Positions 40,501-54,800 of a stretch of 64,000 nt of DNA are shown piece after piece. Source of the DNA: Triplophysa rosa (taxonomy: Eukaryota > Chordata > Actinopteri > Cypriniformes > Nemacheilidae); contig NC_079891.1 in the NCBI RefSeq assembly GCF_024868665.1, positions 20,770,621 through 20,834,620 of the forward strand, written 5' to 3'. Numbering within the stretch: position 1 is the first letter of the stretch; the number at the start of each line of letters is the position of its first letter. The notes under the pieces are model-generated. The model worked only from the letters and a program-made list of their open reading frames with translations, ran no database searches and was not told the origin of the DNA. The position numbers and the translations under genes are program-made.

Positions 40501-43500
40501 GTCAGTCCGCCCCTGATCATGGCTTCAACTTCAGATAAAACTGATGACATGTAAAGCCTGAATGCAGTCACACTGGATAAAAGCATAAATGTGAATGTAA
40601 TAAATGTGTGTGTGAGGACTCTAGTAACACTCAGAGTGTTGTATTGTACTTCTATAGGGAGTTAAGGTTTCGTAGACGTGCTCAGTCGGCTGATGATGAG
40701 ACCAGCACAGAACTGGCTGACTCCCTCCAACACCTCACGCTCTCCGAATTCCTCAAAGAGTATGTCAATACAGCGTCCCCTACCTTAAAACATCAACCGC
40801 ACACTTGGCATGACCCTTTTAATAACCTAACATAAATGTATTGCATCTGATGGCCTCTAACTGTAATATCCAGAATGCACACGCTGGCATGAAATCTGCT
40901 TTTTAACTTTTGTGACAAAATGTCTCCAAATGTTGCTGTCGCTTCACTGTGTCAACACTAAAATATGTCATAACCCACCTAAAGATTCTGTGTATGTGAC
41001 CTAACTGTGCTCGTCTCACAACTTACCCCCCACCGTGCAAATGTTTGCAATCAGGTATGTATAAAATGCAAAGAATGTTCCCACTGTTCAGCTGATGTGC
41101 CCTAGTTAGGGAACTAGGTGCTGACTAATTATTAATTTTCCTCCAGCCAGGAAAAGAACGCAAGACTTACCCTGTAACAAATTACCTTAATGGAACCTTA
41201 AACATCTCACAAAGCACTAACTGTACTGGCATGTGTTTGTGATTATAACCTGTATCATGTGATCAACGGAGTGGGCTTGTGTGTTGCAGGATCGAGGAAG
41301 AGGAATGGGACAAATATATCATCCCTTCCAAAACCGAATCGGAAAAATACAAAGTCAGCCGCACGTTCAGCTTCATCAAGAGCCGGATGTACAGCACTCG
41401 CAACAAGAACAAGGTAAACACACATTGAGTTTAACACAGAGTACACTACATTTAAAAAATGAAAGGGTACTTGACTGAAAAGTTTTTAAAAATCTTTGTT
41501 TTTTAAAGTTTGAAATGATTTTCATACTGTAGGTGAAATATATATTTATGCCAACATATTAATTTATTTAATTAGAAAACTAAAATTGTAATTATTTTTA
41601 TTTACATATTAATTTATTTAATTAGAAAACTAAAATTGTAATTATTTTAATTTACATATTAATTTATTTAATTAGAAAACTAAAATTGTAATTATTTTAA
41701 TTTTTAATTCCCAAAGTTACATGTTTTATTCCAAAGTTTTGATGAGTTTACTATTATTCAAACATGTGGAAAAAATATTAATAATGAATTAGTAAGTGAC
41801 ACTTAACTTTAGAAAGGTAGTGTAATACTGATGTTATAGAAATCGCAGTTGAAAACCATTTTTAAATTTGAAGTTTTAACCTGTTTATCGATCACACACA
41901 TCTCTATTAATAAATATCCAAACAGGAAGAATAAAGAGAGGGTTAAAATCCATTTATTCCTCCCTAAAACAACCAGGGGACTCCCCTTTTAATCATTAAA
42001 CCCGCTTTTGGCTGTAACTGTTTTACCAGCAGCAAACTCTCCAGTGGCTTTTGTTAAGTGTGTCAGAATTAGAATAACTAAACGAGCATAAAACTAAGAA
42101 ATTATAATAATGTTGAGTTTCTTGAGCAGTCATGGTAGTTGAAACCCTTGTGACGTGGACTGTCAGTGATCTCATGGCTTTCCCTTGGTTTTTTAAGGGG
42201 AAAGGGAAGGAGAGAGAAACCAAAGACAAGCTGGTAAATGGACACCAGTTCTCAGCAGGATCTGTCCTGGGGTCGACACTTTGTGAGATCTGCGGAAAGC
42301 CAGCTTCTGGTAAAGACGTCCTCCACTGCACATGTGAGTCAGTTTGAGTTAAGAATGTTTGTTAGTTAATTAATTAGTTAGTTAATTATTTTATTGTGGC
42401 GTTTGTGTCGTTTCCATATTGTTTTTTTGGATTTGTTTTGATAACTTTTTCTCTTTCCTCTAGACTGTGCAGTGAGTGTCCATAAGGGCTGTAAAGACTC
42501 GACTACGCCATGCCAGAAGGTGGACTGTGCTTTTGTTTGCACAAGCCTTACACATCACCTAACTTTAATAATTAAACTCATAGACACGTATACCTGTTTA
42601 GTCAGACCTAGTCATTATTTAATGGATAGTTCACCCAAAAATGAAAATTCTGTCATGAATTACTCACTCTCTAGTGGTTCCAAACCTGTATACATTTCTT
42701 TGTTTGGTTCAACACAGAGAAAGATATTTGGATGAATGCTTGTAACCAAACAGTTCTATGACCCCATCGACTACCATAGTAGGAAAAATGACAATGGTAA
42801 TCAAAGTGCTCCAGGACTGTTTGCTGTCCTACATTCTTCAAAATATCTTCTTTTGTGTTCTACAGAACAAAAACATCATAAAGTAATTTTTCCATGGGGT
42901 CCAAGAACTGTTTGGTTACAAGCATTCGTCCAAATCTTTCTCTGTGCTCATTAGAACAAAGACATTTATACAGATTTGGAACAACTCAGAGGTGAGTAAA
43001 TGATGACAGAATTTGCAGTTTTGGGTGAACTATCTCTTTAAGTGTATGATTCACATTATTACTGTATACATTGTTGTTCATCACTGTATATCAATAATAA
43101 TAATTCCTTTTACAGAAACCACATGACAAATATTCAGTAATGGCAGTGAAGAGCAGGACAGCCTCTCTTCCTCAAAGTGAGTCGTACCTGATTTATTAAA
43201 CATTTGTACATAAATACTGGGAAGAACCTCAATAAGCTAAACCAGGCTGTGAGCCCAACATTATCACTCATTATGACATTGCTGTCAATCATTATGACGT
43301 CACTGGCGGTTATTACGAAATCATCCTGTTATGCTGGAATCACATTATGACATCATTACTCATTATTACATACACACTGTCAATACTTAATCACACTATG
43401 ACATAATCACTAACAATCACTATTATTTCATCCGATTATGACATCATCGTGGTCAAGCATTATGTCAGCACATATTCTAACATTATTGCTTATTGTGACT

Positions 43501-46500
43501 GTCAATCGTTATGATGTCATTACACCGGTGGCAGTAATGATGTCATAAGTGATAAGAGGCTCAAATGATTATAGTAGTATCAATATTAAATACAAAACAA
43601 TCCACAATTAGTATTAAAAAAGAGTCCGTTGTGTGTAAATTTATATATTCAGTGTTCCAATGCTTTGGCAACTTAAATATTATTTTAGCCTATGAATAAA
43701 GCTATAGGAATCTTGAATCATACAGTGTCATTAATGTTGCCTCCTGTGTAGATTGCTCAGCACTTTATATTTGATCTCATCTTTATTTTCCTTCTCTGTC
43801 ACATGTAGATTTCACAGTGCGTGAAAGTTCCTCCTCGTCCTCTCAGGTGTCCCCCTCTGCCTCTCTTCCTGTGATGACATCGCGAGACTCCACCCCTCTT
43901 CCCTGTCCCCTGTCCAGAAGTGTGCCTGCAGTCACTGAAAGGTAAAACACTCTTTTTGAGTATTTATACCAACAACTTGCTATATAAATTCTTCTTGACC
44001 ATTAATAGACCCACATGCTGTCATCGTAAATGACATTTACTCAAAATGGTCTCAATATACTATAAACATACTATAGTTTTACTATAAGTAAAAGTTTGAT
44101 AGTAAAAATATAGAATTGTATGTAGACTAAACAAGTATTAAAAAGGATAAGTAAACAAATAGACCCGAGAGAGCTTCCTGAGTTTTTCTTAAAATAAGTG
44201 AGATCTTGGTGTTTTAACAAACTTTTTTTTGACATTTTATCACAAGGCTTAGTGAGAGCCCAGATGCGGATAGTGACTCCTCCCCCTGGCGAAACCACAT
44301 CCAACCGGAGGATCTCCTTCAAACGTTGGAGTCTTCAACATCTACAGATTCATCTCTCATTGAAGGTAAAATCTGCTCTGTCCTTTGTAGGCAAATAGAG
44401 CTAAACATTTGATAGTCCTACCCTACAGTACTTTATTATTTTATAACAAGGAACTCTGAAGTAACCCTGATGTGTTTCCCACCTCTCCATACAGACTCGG
44501 TTGACTCTCCGCTGCAGACAGAGCTAATGATGAACGCTGTGGATTTGGAGGCGGAGTCATGGAGCCTTTCGGTGGAGCCTCAGTTCTGTAGGATGCAAGA
44601 AAAACGCATCATCAAGAGACAGGATGTCATTTACGGTCAGAGGAAAACGGCTTTGCTATGAATAAAAATGTTGCACAAAAACATTTCTGCAAGCTGCCAG
44701 TTCATTCTTCAGTATTTGAAAGTGTTCTTGTTGTTTTTCAGAGTTCATGCAGACTGAACTCCATCACGTTCAGACCCTCATGATAATGGCGGAGGTCTTC
44801 AGGCAGGGAATGCGGGAAGAAGTCGGACTGGATGCGGACACTATTAATCGGATTTTCCCGTGTTTGGATGAGTTACTCCTGCTGCACCGTGACTTCCTGT
44901 CAGCGATGAGGGAACGGCGGCAGAGCTGTGTCCAGCCCAACAGCAACAAGAACTACCTCATTCACCGTGTGGGGGACATTTTTCTGCAACAGGTACTGTC
45001 TATGAGATATTGCAGTCTGAAGTATTTGTGATCAAAGCCCAAATAAAAATGATCAACTTTATTGGCATCAAATTAAAACTGAATATGTGCTTTGTATTTT
45101 GTAACCATGCCAGTTCTCCCAGGAGAATGCAGAAAAGATGAAACAGGTGTATGGCGAATTTTGCAGTCACCACACAGAAGCGGTCAGTTTCTTTAAAGAG
45201 CTTCAGCAACAGAACAAGAGATTCCAGCTGTTCATCAAAGTAAGAGTCTGATCACTCAATGACTCAGTTCAGTATTGATGTATCCTCAGCACTGGATTTC
45301 AGAGGTTAATCGATGTGATCTTTTTGCGTCTGTAGCAACAGAGTAGCAACTCATTAGTAAGGAGACGAGAGATCCCCGAATGCATTTTGTTAGTGACGCA
45401 GCGAATCACAAAGTACCCTGTCCTCCTGGAGAGAATACTGCAGTACACAGAGGGTATGTTCCTTTCACTACCCACACTAACCCAAATACACAAACCTATA
45501 TCAAGATGCATAAATACTGTACGCATGAATCTCTCTCTCTTTCTCTCGGTCAGAGGAAGAAGAACATGCTGACCTGTCTCGTGTGCTAGTCCTGATCCGA
45601 GAGCTGATCTCAGCTGTGGATCAGAGTGTGAGTCAGTATGAGCAACACCAGAGACTGAGCGAAGTGTTGGGTCGTATGGAGAATAAATGCTCGGCCAAGC
45701 TGAAGAGCGGCCACACCTTCCGCAAGCAGGACATCACCAGCGGCAGGGCTCTGCTGCACCAGGGCCCTCTGCTCTGGAAGACGGCCACAGGAAGGTTAAA
45801 AGGTCAGCACGCTGAAGGATTCAGTTAAACGCGGCGTGAACATGCTCACACAGCATGACAGTTTTTGCTCTACTTACAAACTGTTCAAATCCACCATAGG
45901 TTGTCTACTGGAACTACATAATTGAACCTTTTTATGCATGTAATACGTCAGCCATAATGTTTTTCTTATTTGTGACCCTTGACAACAAAACCAGTCTTAT
46001 GGGTCAATTTTTCGAAATTGAGATTTTTACATCATCTGAAATCTGAATAATTAAGCTTTCTATTGATGTATGAGTTGTTAGGATAGGACACTATCTGGCG
46101 GAGATACAACCGTTTAAAACTCTGGAATCTGAGGGTGCAAAAAATAAAATAATTGAGAAAATTGCCTTTGAAGTTGTTAATCAGAGGCGCTGTAGCAGGC
46201 CATCCATTCCCAAAAATAAAGTTTTTATATATTTACGGTTTGAAATTTACAAAATATCCTCATGCAACATTAGGATACTTAATATCCTAATGATTTTTGG
46301 CATAAAAGAAAAATCGATCATTTTGACCCATACAATGTTTTTTGGCTTTTACTAAAAATGTTCCCGTGCTACTTAAGACTGGTTTTGTGATCCAGGGGTA
46401 CATTTGTTAGAAAACAAGATTTTTAAATGTCCACTTGAGTGACAGTGTAGTGGTTGATGCGCAGCTGTGCCATGAATAAGAATAAGAAATGGCTTTTTGA

Positions 46501-48809
46501 ATAGCTCTCCACTGTAGTGACTTTAAAGCATGAAAGGGTTAAAGGGATAAAAGGAAATTTCTGTCATCATTTACTCACCCTAAAGTTGTTCCAGACCTGT
46601 ATAAATGTATTTGTTCTATTGAACACAAAGAAAGATATTTGGAAGAATGTTAGCAATATTCGGTTCTTAAACATCATTCACTATCATAGTAGAGAAAAAT
46701 GATTTTATTTTTATGTTCTGTTGAACACAAAAGAAGATATTTAGCAAATAAGAATTTAGGAAAGCAGACAGTTCTGGGTCGCCTTTGACTACCATTGTAA
46801 TTTTTCCTACTATGGTTGTCAATGATATGCCAAGAAGTGAAAATTGCTAGCATTCTTCCAAATATCTTGCTTTGTTTTCAGCAGTACAAAGTAATTACAT
46901 TTAGTCATTTAGCAGACGCTTTTATCCAAAGCGACTTACAGAGAGTTCAGGGAGCAATAAGCGATATGTCATACAGGAGCAATAATACAATAGGCGCTAA
47001 TACAAAGTTATTTTATTTTTTATACAGGTTTGGAACAACCCAAGGGCGAGTAAATGATGACAGAATTGAACTATCCCTTTGAATAAACAATACTGTACAT
47101 TTATACAGATTAATTCATAGTTTAATTCAGTTAATCATAGTTTTTATGTTTTTTATTTAAAACTGCAAAATAGTTGATTACAGACAATTTAAATATGTCA
47201 ATGTGTCTTTAAATGTTGTATTATAACATTTATATAGGTTATCACATGAAAGGCCAGTAATTTATTAACGCAAAAATGACAGAATTACAGAAACGCTTTC
47301 AAGCAAAAGTTGCATTTGTAGTCTGATGACTGAAGGTCCCAGTTTCACAAAAAAATAAAATAAACAATTTGCTCTTTTTGGTGATGTGGTGCAGGAAAAT
47401 CTGCATTGCGCAATGTTAATACCGCACAATACTGTGTATCACTTTAATCTGGACAAGCAGAGAGAAGATCTAAAGACACTATAGGCTCTCATTGAGATAC
47501 TTCATTTACGGATTTAATGCCTTAATTCATTGCTTCCACTTGTCCACAGATGTGCTGGCACTTTTGCTGTCAGATTCATTGGTGTTCCTTCAGGAAAAAG
47601 ATCAGAAGTACATCTTTGCTGCTGTGGTTGGTTTCAATAATTACTATACTATAATAATGACCATACTATTTCAACTTCGCAAATTTTATGTAAGTGTGTT
47701 TAAGTGTTATATCCTGAAACTGACCTTCCTACGATTGTGTCTCAGGACCAGAAGCCTCCAGTGATCTCCCTGCAGAAGCTGATCGTGCGAGAGGTGGCCA
47801 ACGAAGAGAGAGGCATGTTTCTGATCAGTGCCTCTTCGGCTGGGCCTGAGATGTACGAGGTGCACGGTGCCTCTAAAGATGAACGCAACACCTGGATGAG
47901 ACTCATCAGGGAAGCTGTGGAGAAGTATGTACCGTGTGCCTGCGTGTATTTGTAGTAGGATTTATAAAAGTACTGTAGGTCCTTGCTGGTTTCTAAACAA
48001 ATGCCTGTTTAAACCACATGTAGTGATACTTATATAATAGCCATTTTGATTATTCTTAATTGATTTCACATTTAGTGCGTGGTTGAAGTAATTTGCCTTG
48101 TGTTTCTCTTTCGAAGTTGCCCTGAAGAGGAGGAAGAAACCACAAGCGAGTCCGAAGAGGAAAGAAGAGTTGCTGAAGCAAAAGTCCAAAAAATCCACAG
48201 GCTGCAAGGTGAAGTAGCCTGTAGTCTAATTGTATTTTTATTTTATTTTTTAAACATATACATCACATATATCAAATCTGATAAAAAAAATATGCACATC
48301 CAATATGAAGACCAGCAGATGTTGCTGATGACAATAAAGTCAGAATCTCTTCTACTGTATATTTCCACTCTGTCCTTCAACAAGGTTTTCAATTTACGCG
48401 AGCAAAAGACTCTTCTCTTTAAACATAACCTTCTTTTTCAGAGTCTCTGTGTGGCCACGATCAGTTGATCTGCGCCAATCTGGAGGAGAAACTGCACATC
48501 TACGCCGAGCTGTCGGTCATGGTTGGCCACCGTGAAGCAGGACCAGACCCCAGGCTGCTGGTACGACCCAGTACTGAAGATATTCCTCAGGCTGCAGTGC
48601 TGCTCAACGCTGCTCTTAAAGAGGGTGAGAATCAGCTGTGCAGGCTGTGAGCTAAAAAAAAGATTACATTTCTGTGTTTGCATTTCTTATTAAAAATGTA
48701 GATTAATCATGAATAGATGTTTGAATAATTGATGTTGTATAATGGTTTTTAAATGATGTTGCACACAGCTGCATGTGTAGTAATCTTTGCAGTTATTGAT
48801 ATCTTTCTA

Positions 48810-48840
<31 letters not shown>

Positions 48841-51800
48841 ACATACTGTATTAGCGGAGAACTTGAAAGCAGCTCTCTCCTCCCACTGCGCTTCTCTTCC
48901 TAGTCTGTCTGATACAGAGGACCAGGTCCAACATGAACCCTGCACCTCCTCCTCATCTCTTGAGGTCCAGAGCCCTCTGACTGACACCTCACAGTGTGAG
49001 GAAGAGGAGCTCAGAGGAGAGGAAGGTGTGGAAGCACAAGGCCTTAATCTCAGTACAACCGCTCAATTACAGGTAATTAAGTCCTGAATCCTGATTTTAC
49101 AAGATGAAAAACACTGAAACATCAATTATTTACGCAATACTTACGCTTTAACATGACAATCATTGCGGTAATTTAAAAGCAAGATTATGAATAAACATAT
49201 AGTTTTATGGGTAAGAAATATTGATTGGTTTCGGTATCAGTGTTATTTTCTAATTGCAGCCTTAATACCAAAAGCCCATGTTCAGCGTGAGTAATACAGT
49301 CTCCTATCGCCACATGAATAATTCACAATCTTTTTCCACTATCGCATCTCATCCTTTATGTTAGTAAGTATTAATGAGCTTGAAATAAGAGGAGTCCATT
49401 TCACTGTCTCGGGGGTCCCGTTTCATTAAAAATAAAAGCAAAGTATTAGGCCTTCATTTTCTTGGATGACTTTTCCGCTGTCGCTGGCGTCTCATGGCGC
49501 GCTGTACAGTACGTCATGCTAATAAAGGGTTTATGTGCTGATGACATGGGCACAAGCTCATGAAAAGAGATGATCAATATTTAAAAGTAGCGATCCCTTG
49601 TTTTCTTATTTTATTTAAAACTACCTTCCAACTGAATTTAAAACATTTCAGATTTCGCTTTATAATATATACACTTATAGTTATTATAGGGTTTGTGTTT
49701 AATTTTGCCTCATCGTGCTAATTTTGCCAAATGTAACCTGTTGCTCATAGCCGATTACTCTGTAGTCATGTGTCCACCAGATGGCGCTGTAATCCTAATA
49801 ATAACCAAGACTTGATATAAATCTTATCTTTATAGGGCATACTTGTTTGTGCTGATTTTGTGTCTCTTCCCATTGACGCTTCAACACTTCCTCAAGACCA
49901 CTAACATCCCAAACTGCACTAATTATATCGATTCTGTATTAAAAACTGTTTTCAGTCCAGGCCAATGTTTGACGGACCCAGGAAACTGACCAACATATAT
50001 ACAGTATACAGTGAACGCAGGGGATATAGCACATCCTAACTAGCGTATAGGAGTTTTACGGTGGTTGCATCATATTTTTGGAGATAATCAATATGCACGC
50101 CTTAATGTGCTGTAAACACAACGTATGCACTTATAAAGTGCAAGAGGAAGCAGATGGCAGCCAAGAATGTAGATGGCATATATTGAACAGTTTGATAATG
50201 GAGAACATACTGTATTAGAGTCAACATCATATCGAATTTTGATGCTTTCGTTTTGCTCAGAATTGTTTTGTCGTGGTGTTGTTTATAATGTGTTCGTCTG
50301 CTCAATACAGGTGAGTCAGAGCGTCCAGAGTTTGACTCAGCTGCTGTACAGTCTACAGGTGAGCTCACTCCTGTCACACACTCGAACACTATCTGAAAGA
50401 ATAATTACAGTGGACAGACCTCTGTCTGCTTACGTCAGACACAGTGCGGGCACGCAACATGACTCACTCCTAATAGCTCTGTCCAAGCCTTAAGTGTCAC
50501 ATTGCCTAAACGTGTCTATCAAGTATGCGGTCTTCTGTCTTATATAATGCGCTGTGGGTTTGCTGTATAATAGGAGGTATTGTAATGCCGGCGTTAGAAT
50601 GTAGACATAAATGTCACACCTGCAAAAGGCTCTTTGCCTCTTTTTTTTTGAAACGCTGTTTAAAAAATAGCAGTGGTATTTGCAAGCTATTACAGAGAGT
50701 ATTGACAGAGGGATTTTTTTTCAGGTGCTAATTGTTTTTTTGAGAGGCGGACATCATTTATTATGAGACTTTAGATTTAAACATACAGAATGAGAAGTGT
50801 AGATTGGGGTATTTATACATGTAAAGCGTCAAAAATAAAATCAATAAAAGTAAAAATGTGTCATATTTATCATTTTTTATGATATATTGTTGATATGTTT
50901 AATCTTATTGGTTGAGTTGTGATCTGTATACATACAGCCGCGGGAAAAATTAAGAGACCATTGCAAATTTTCATTTCAAATCAGCATTTCTAGATGTACT
51001 GTGGTCATTCCAGTCCTGTGTTTGTTGAATTTCAACAAAATCAAACCTCAGGAATGATAGTCATCCAACAGCAAATGTGAAAGACTGACAGTATGACAAG
51101 ACACACGAAAACAGTGATAAAAATCCAGGTCATCACATACATTTACTTTTCCTAAATACATGTAGAAATATTACTGTTGTATTGTTTAATATGAATATCA
51201 GTTAATATGAACTTTTTTTACCTGTTTCTCCAGTGTTCATTTTCTGCAAATAAATGCAAAAAAATATATTTTTATTCGAAATTTGGTAGAAATATTGTAG
51301 TTCACAGAATGAAACAAAAACGATCATTTTAGCTAAACACAATCCTTTAAATAGTCAATTTTAAAATCAGAAAAACGGCTCTGAAATGGTCTCTTAATTA
51401 TATGTTAATATACTGTTAACTGTATAATGTTTTATTCTTTTTTTATTTTGTGCTATTACTGGTTGGAGAAATTGTCTCTTGGGGTTTAACTTATGTATCT
51501 TTAATTTTACGTTAAAATTCAGTTCGATTTTTCATTGTTAGACCTATAGAATTTTTATTAATTTACATAAACATGTTTTAGAAGTAAATGTTATTAGATT
51601 ATTGGTTTCATTTTTTCTATTTTGTTTATAATTTTGTGACATATGCAATAGGATAAAGGACATTGTGTTACAATACGATATTGTCATATCAAATGAACGT
51701 ATAGTATCGAAACTGGAGGCGAGTATATTGTATTGAATTGAGAGCCACGTACTGTATATTGTATCGAACCGTGAGCTGCGTGTATCGAATCGCGAGCCGA

Positions 51801-54800
51801 GTGTATCGTATCGAACTGTGAGTCGAGTGTATCGTATTGAATCATGAGCCGAGTGTATCGTATCAATTGGTTAGCTTTGTCTAGTGTATCGAATCGAAAG
51901 TCAAGTGTATCGTATCGAATCATGAGCCGAGTGTATCGTATTGAACTAATGAGCCGAATGTATCGTATCGAATCAAGAGTCGAGTGTATCGTATTAAACC
52001 ACCAGTCGAGTGTATCAGGTCGCAAGCCGAGTGTAATCGCATCGAACCATGAGTCGAATGTATTGTATCGAATTGCGAGCGTAGTGTATTGTATCAATCT
52101 GTGAGCTTTGTCTAATGTATTGAATCACGAGATGAGTGAATTGTTACACCCCTACTAAATTTTAGCCAGAAAGTTAACCACATTCCACAGTATTAACTGA
52201 GCCGTTGTTTATAGTGATAAAAAACTCACCTTTGATCTCCTTTACTGTTAACAGGCTGCAGTCACTATCCAAGACAGTAGCTATGAAGTCCAAAGGCTCC
52301 TCCTCCTTCTGTTATCAAGCCCGTCCCCTCATCCACATTCCCGGCCGTTTCCCATCACTCGCAGCAACCAGGCCCTGCAGGAGCAGGAGCGGCAGAGGGA
52401 GGCAGAGCGTCGGCGGGAGGAGCTGGCAGACGTGGCCCGTGTCCGGAGCGCCATGGTGCGGGAACGCCAGCAGTGGGAGCGGGAGTGCCAGGCGCGACAG
52501 GTTCAACAGAGAGAGACGGAGTTGGCGTTGGAAGGAAGGGAACTTTTGTGCCACCTAGAGGAGCGGAGGATACAGAGCGAGCGACAGGAACTCCAGGAGC
52601 AGCTGCAGGAGTACCAGCAGAGCCTGGAGAGGCTGAGAGAAGGACAGAGGAGCGTGGAGAAGGAGAAAGAAAAACTGGACACTCAACGCAGGCTGCTCGA
52701 GAGTTTAAAGCACGAATCACAGCATAATCTGGTCATACCGCTCGATGGACAGCAGACACAGGTTTGTCTATTGTGTGTGGGTGGGAGTATGCCTGCGAGG
52801 TTATTTCCTGGCGAGGATGACGGGGGTTAAAACTGGGGTCACATAACCCTTTGCAAACTTAAATAAAAGATTTAAATAAATCCCACATCACCTCCAGCAG
52901 ACCGCCACGGGTACATCCACACTATGAGTGTGTATATTCTGAGTTTGTGCAGGGGTTGTATGTGTATTTTCTCTATATCTGTTTGTGTATGTTTAAAATT
53001 TTCCTCAAAGCTTTAGCCGCAGGCAGGTCATAAAGCACAGTATGAGGCTGGGGACACAGCTTTCTTCTAAACGCTGATCTATCTCCTCGCTCCTCTGCTC
53101 TTTCCTCATCCCTTCTTTACTCTGTTGCCAAAACACCCAGGTAGTGATGTCATAGGAAAGATTTCCCGAATCCTCTTTCCTCTGGCTTTCAAGATGGAAC
53201 AAAACTGTCAGTTATGAATTCAGGGCAAAGATATATTATTCTTTTTTCCTCTTATCACGTTAATTTTCTTTTCTGGTGTCATTTTTTCCTTCTTTCTTTC
53301 TCTGGTTTCTAACTTAACTTGACCAAAAGAGTGTACAATATATGTTAGTTTAGGGTGCAACAATGAAAAGAGGCCTAAAAGAAGCAAAAGCAGAACGTAG
53401 ATGGTTTCAGCGGCAACAACAAACAAACGTTATGTGGCCCAAACTTCCGTTGGAAAGAATCAAAAACTGTTGAGTAGTTTTAATTTCATTTAAAACAATT
53501 AAATATGAATATAAATTAATATTTATAAAACATCAAATTAATTGTTATATATCATAACCATTGTTGCCAACTCTTGCAAGACAAATAAGCAACTGCAGCT
53601 CCAAAAACAAGCCCAAAACAAGCGCAACATTATTACATTATTCATGATCATCAATGTAATTTATTATCAATTATTTATTATTAATGAACGAGCCTGGGTC
53701 ATTTTAAACTGACACTACCCTGTTTGAAAAACACAAACATAAGTTATTTTACAAAAACAAAGCAAGGGGAAATCCAGTATAATCTCTGATCACATGTGAG
53801 CAGTATAGGCCTGGAGAGATGGAAAAGGAGAAGATATAATGACGACTTAATGTAGCTGTAACAGCCACACATTTATAATAAAGTAAAACTGAACTATATG
53901 CATTTGATGTATACTTTTTAAAATTATATTCTGCAATTTATTTAATACAATAAAATGTTTTGATGTTTACCTTATAGCCTAATAAATAGGGTCATCCCTC
54001 CCTCCCCATCTTTGTTCAGATCTGAACACTTTTCGTTCATTTTCAAATTTCATTCTAATCGTGACAGATGTAATACATTTAGTTTAGTTGGTAGAGGAAA
54101 GGAGGCGGTGTGTTTGAGGACAAATTACGCTATTAACGTGCTTAGGCTTGAATAAGGCTGTGTAGCCAAATGCGTAGATCTACACTTTTAACATTTTTAA
54201 TGATGTAGCCCGGTTATAAAATGCTTTTTATCTTTAAGTGAGTATTTTATCTTTTTACTATGATACTTACCTCCGATTATCCAAAGAGTGCCGATGATTA
54301 CGTGAAGAGACCACTGTAACTATGTTTTACATGCTTAGATATGTTGTGTGACCTCCTACGGCGCTACGCCGTGACATCATAGTACCGCGAGAGTGACTCG
54401 ACAGTAGATGGCCTCTGTATGCTTTCAAATAGCTCTCGCGGTGCTGTGATCTTGTGCGCTGCCTCATGTAGTCCTAAAAGCCTAGCTGTGACCAGACAGT
54501 TAATAGATTGAACAAAACAGCGACCATAGATGTAAAAGAAACGAAGTTGCTTGTCAGGTTCAGAAGCAAGCTACCATATTTTTTTAAATAAGCCCCAAAA
54601 CCCGCGACAAGTGATTTTTTAATGCGACTTGACAGAAAAAGATGCCCAAGGTCGCGTATTATAAGTGGACTTGGCAACTATGATCATAACCAAACACAGA
54701 CCAAAAGTTCACTTCTGGCCACTCTCTTCCCTCTGATGAAACACTCTATAGTGTCACAAAGTAACATGCAGATTGACATCTTATCTGAAACCTAGCAAAA

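Noticed and set aside
52205..52720. Alternative open frames on both strands over the coiled-coil exon
   Set aside because: They are shadows of exon 33, whose own frame matches ARHGEF28 and joins in phase on both sides.
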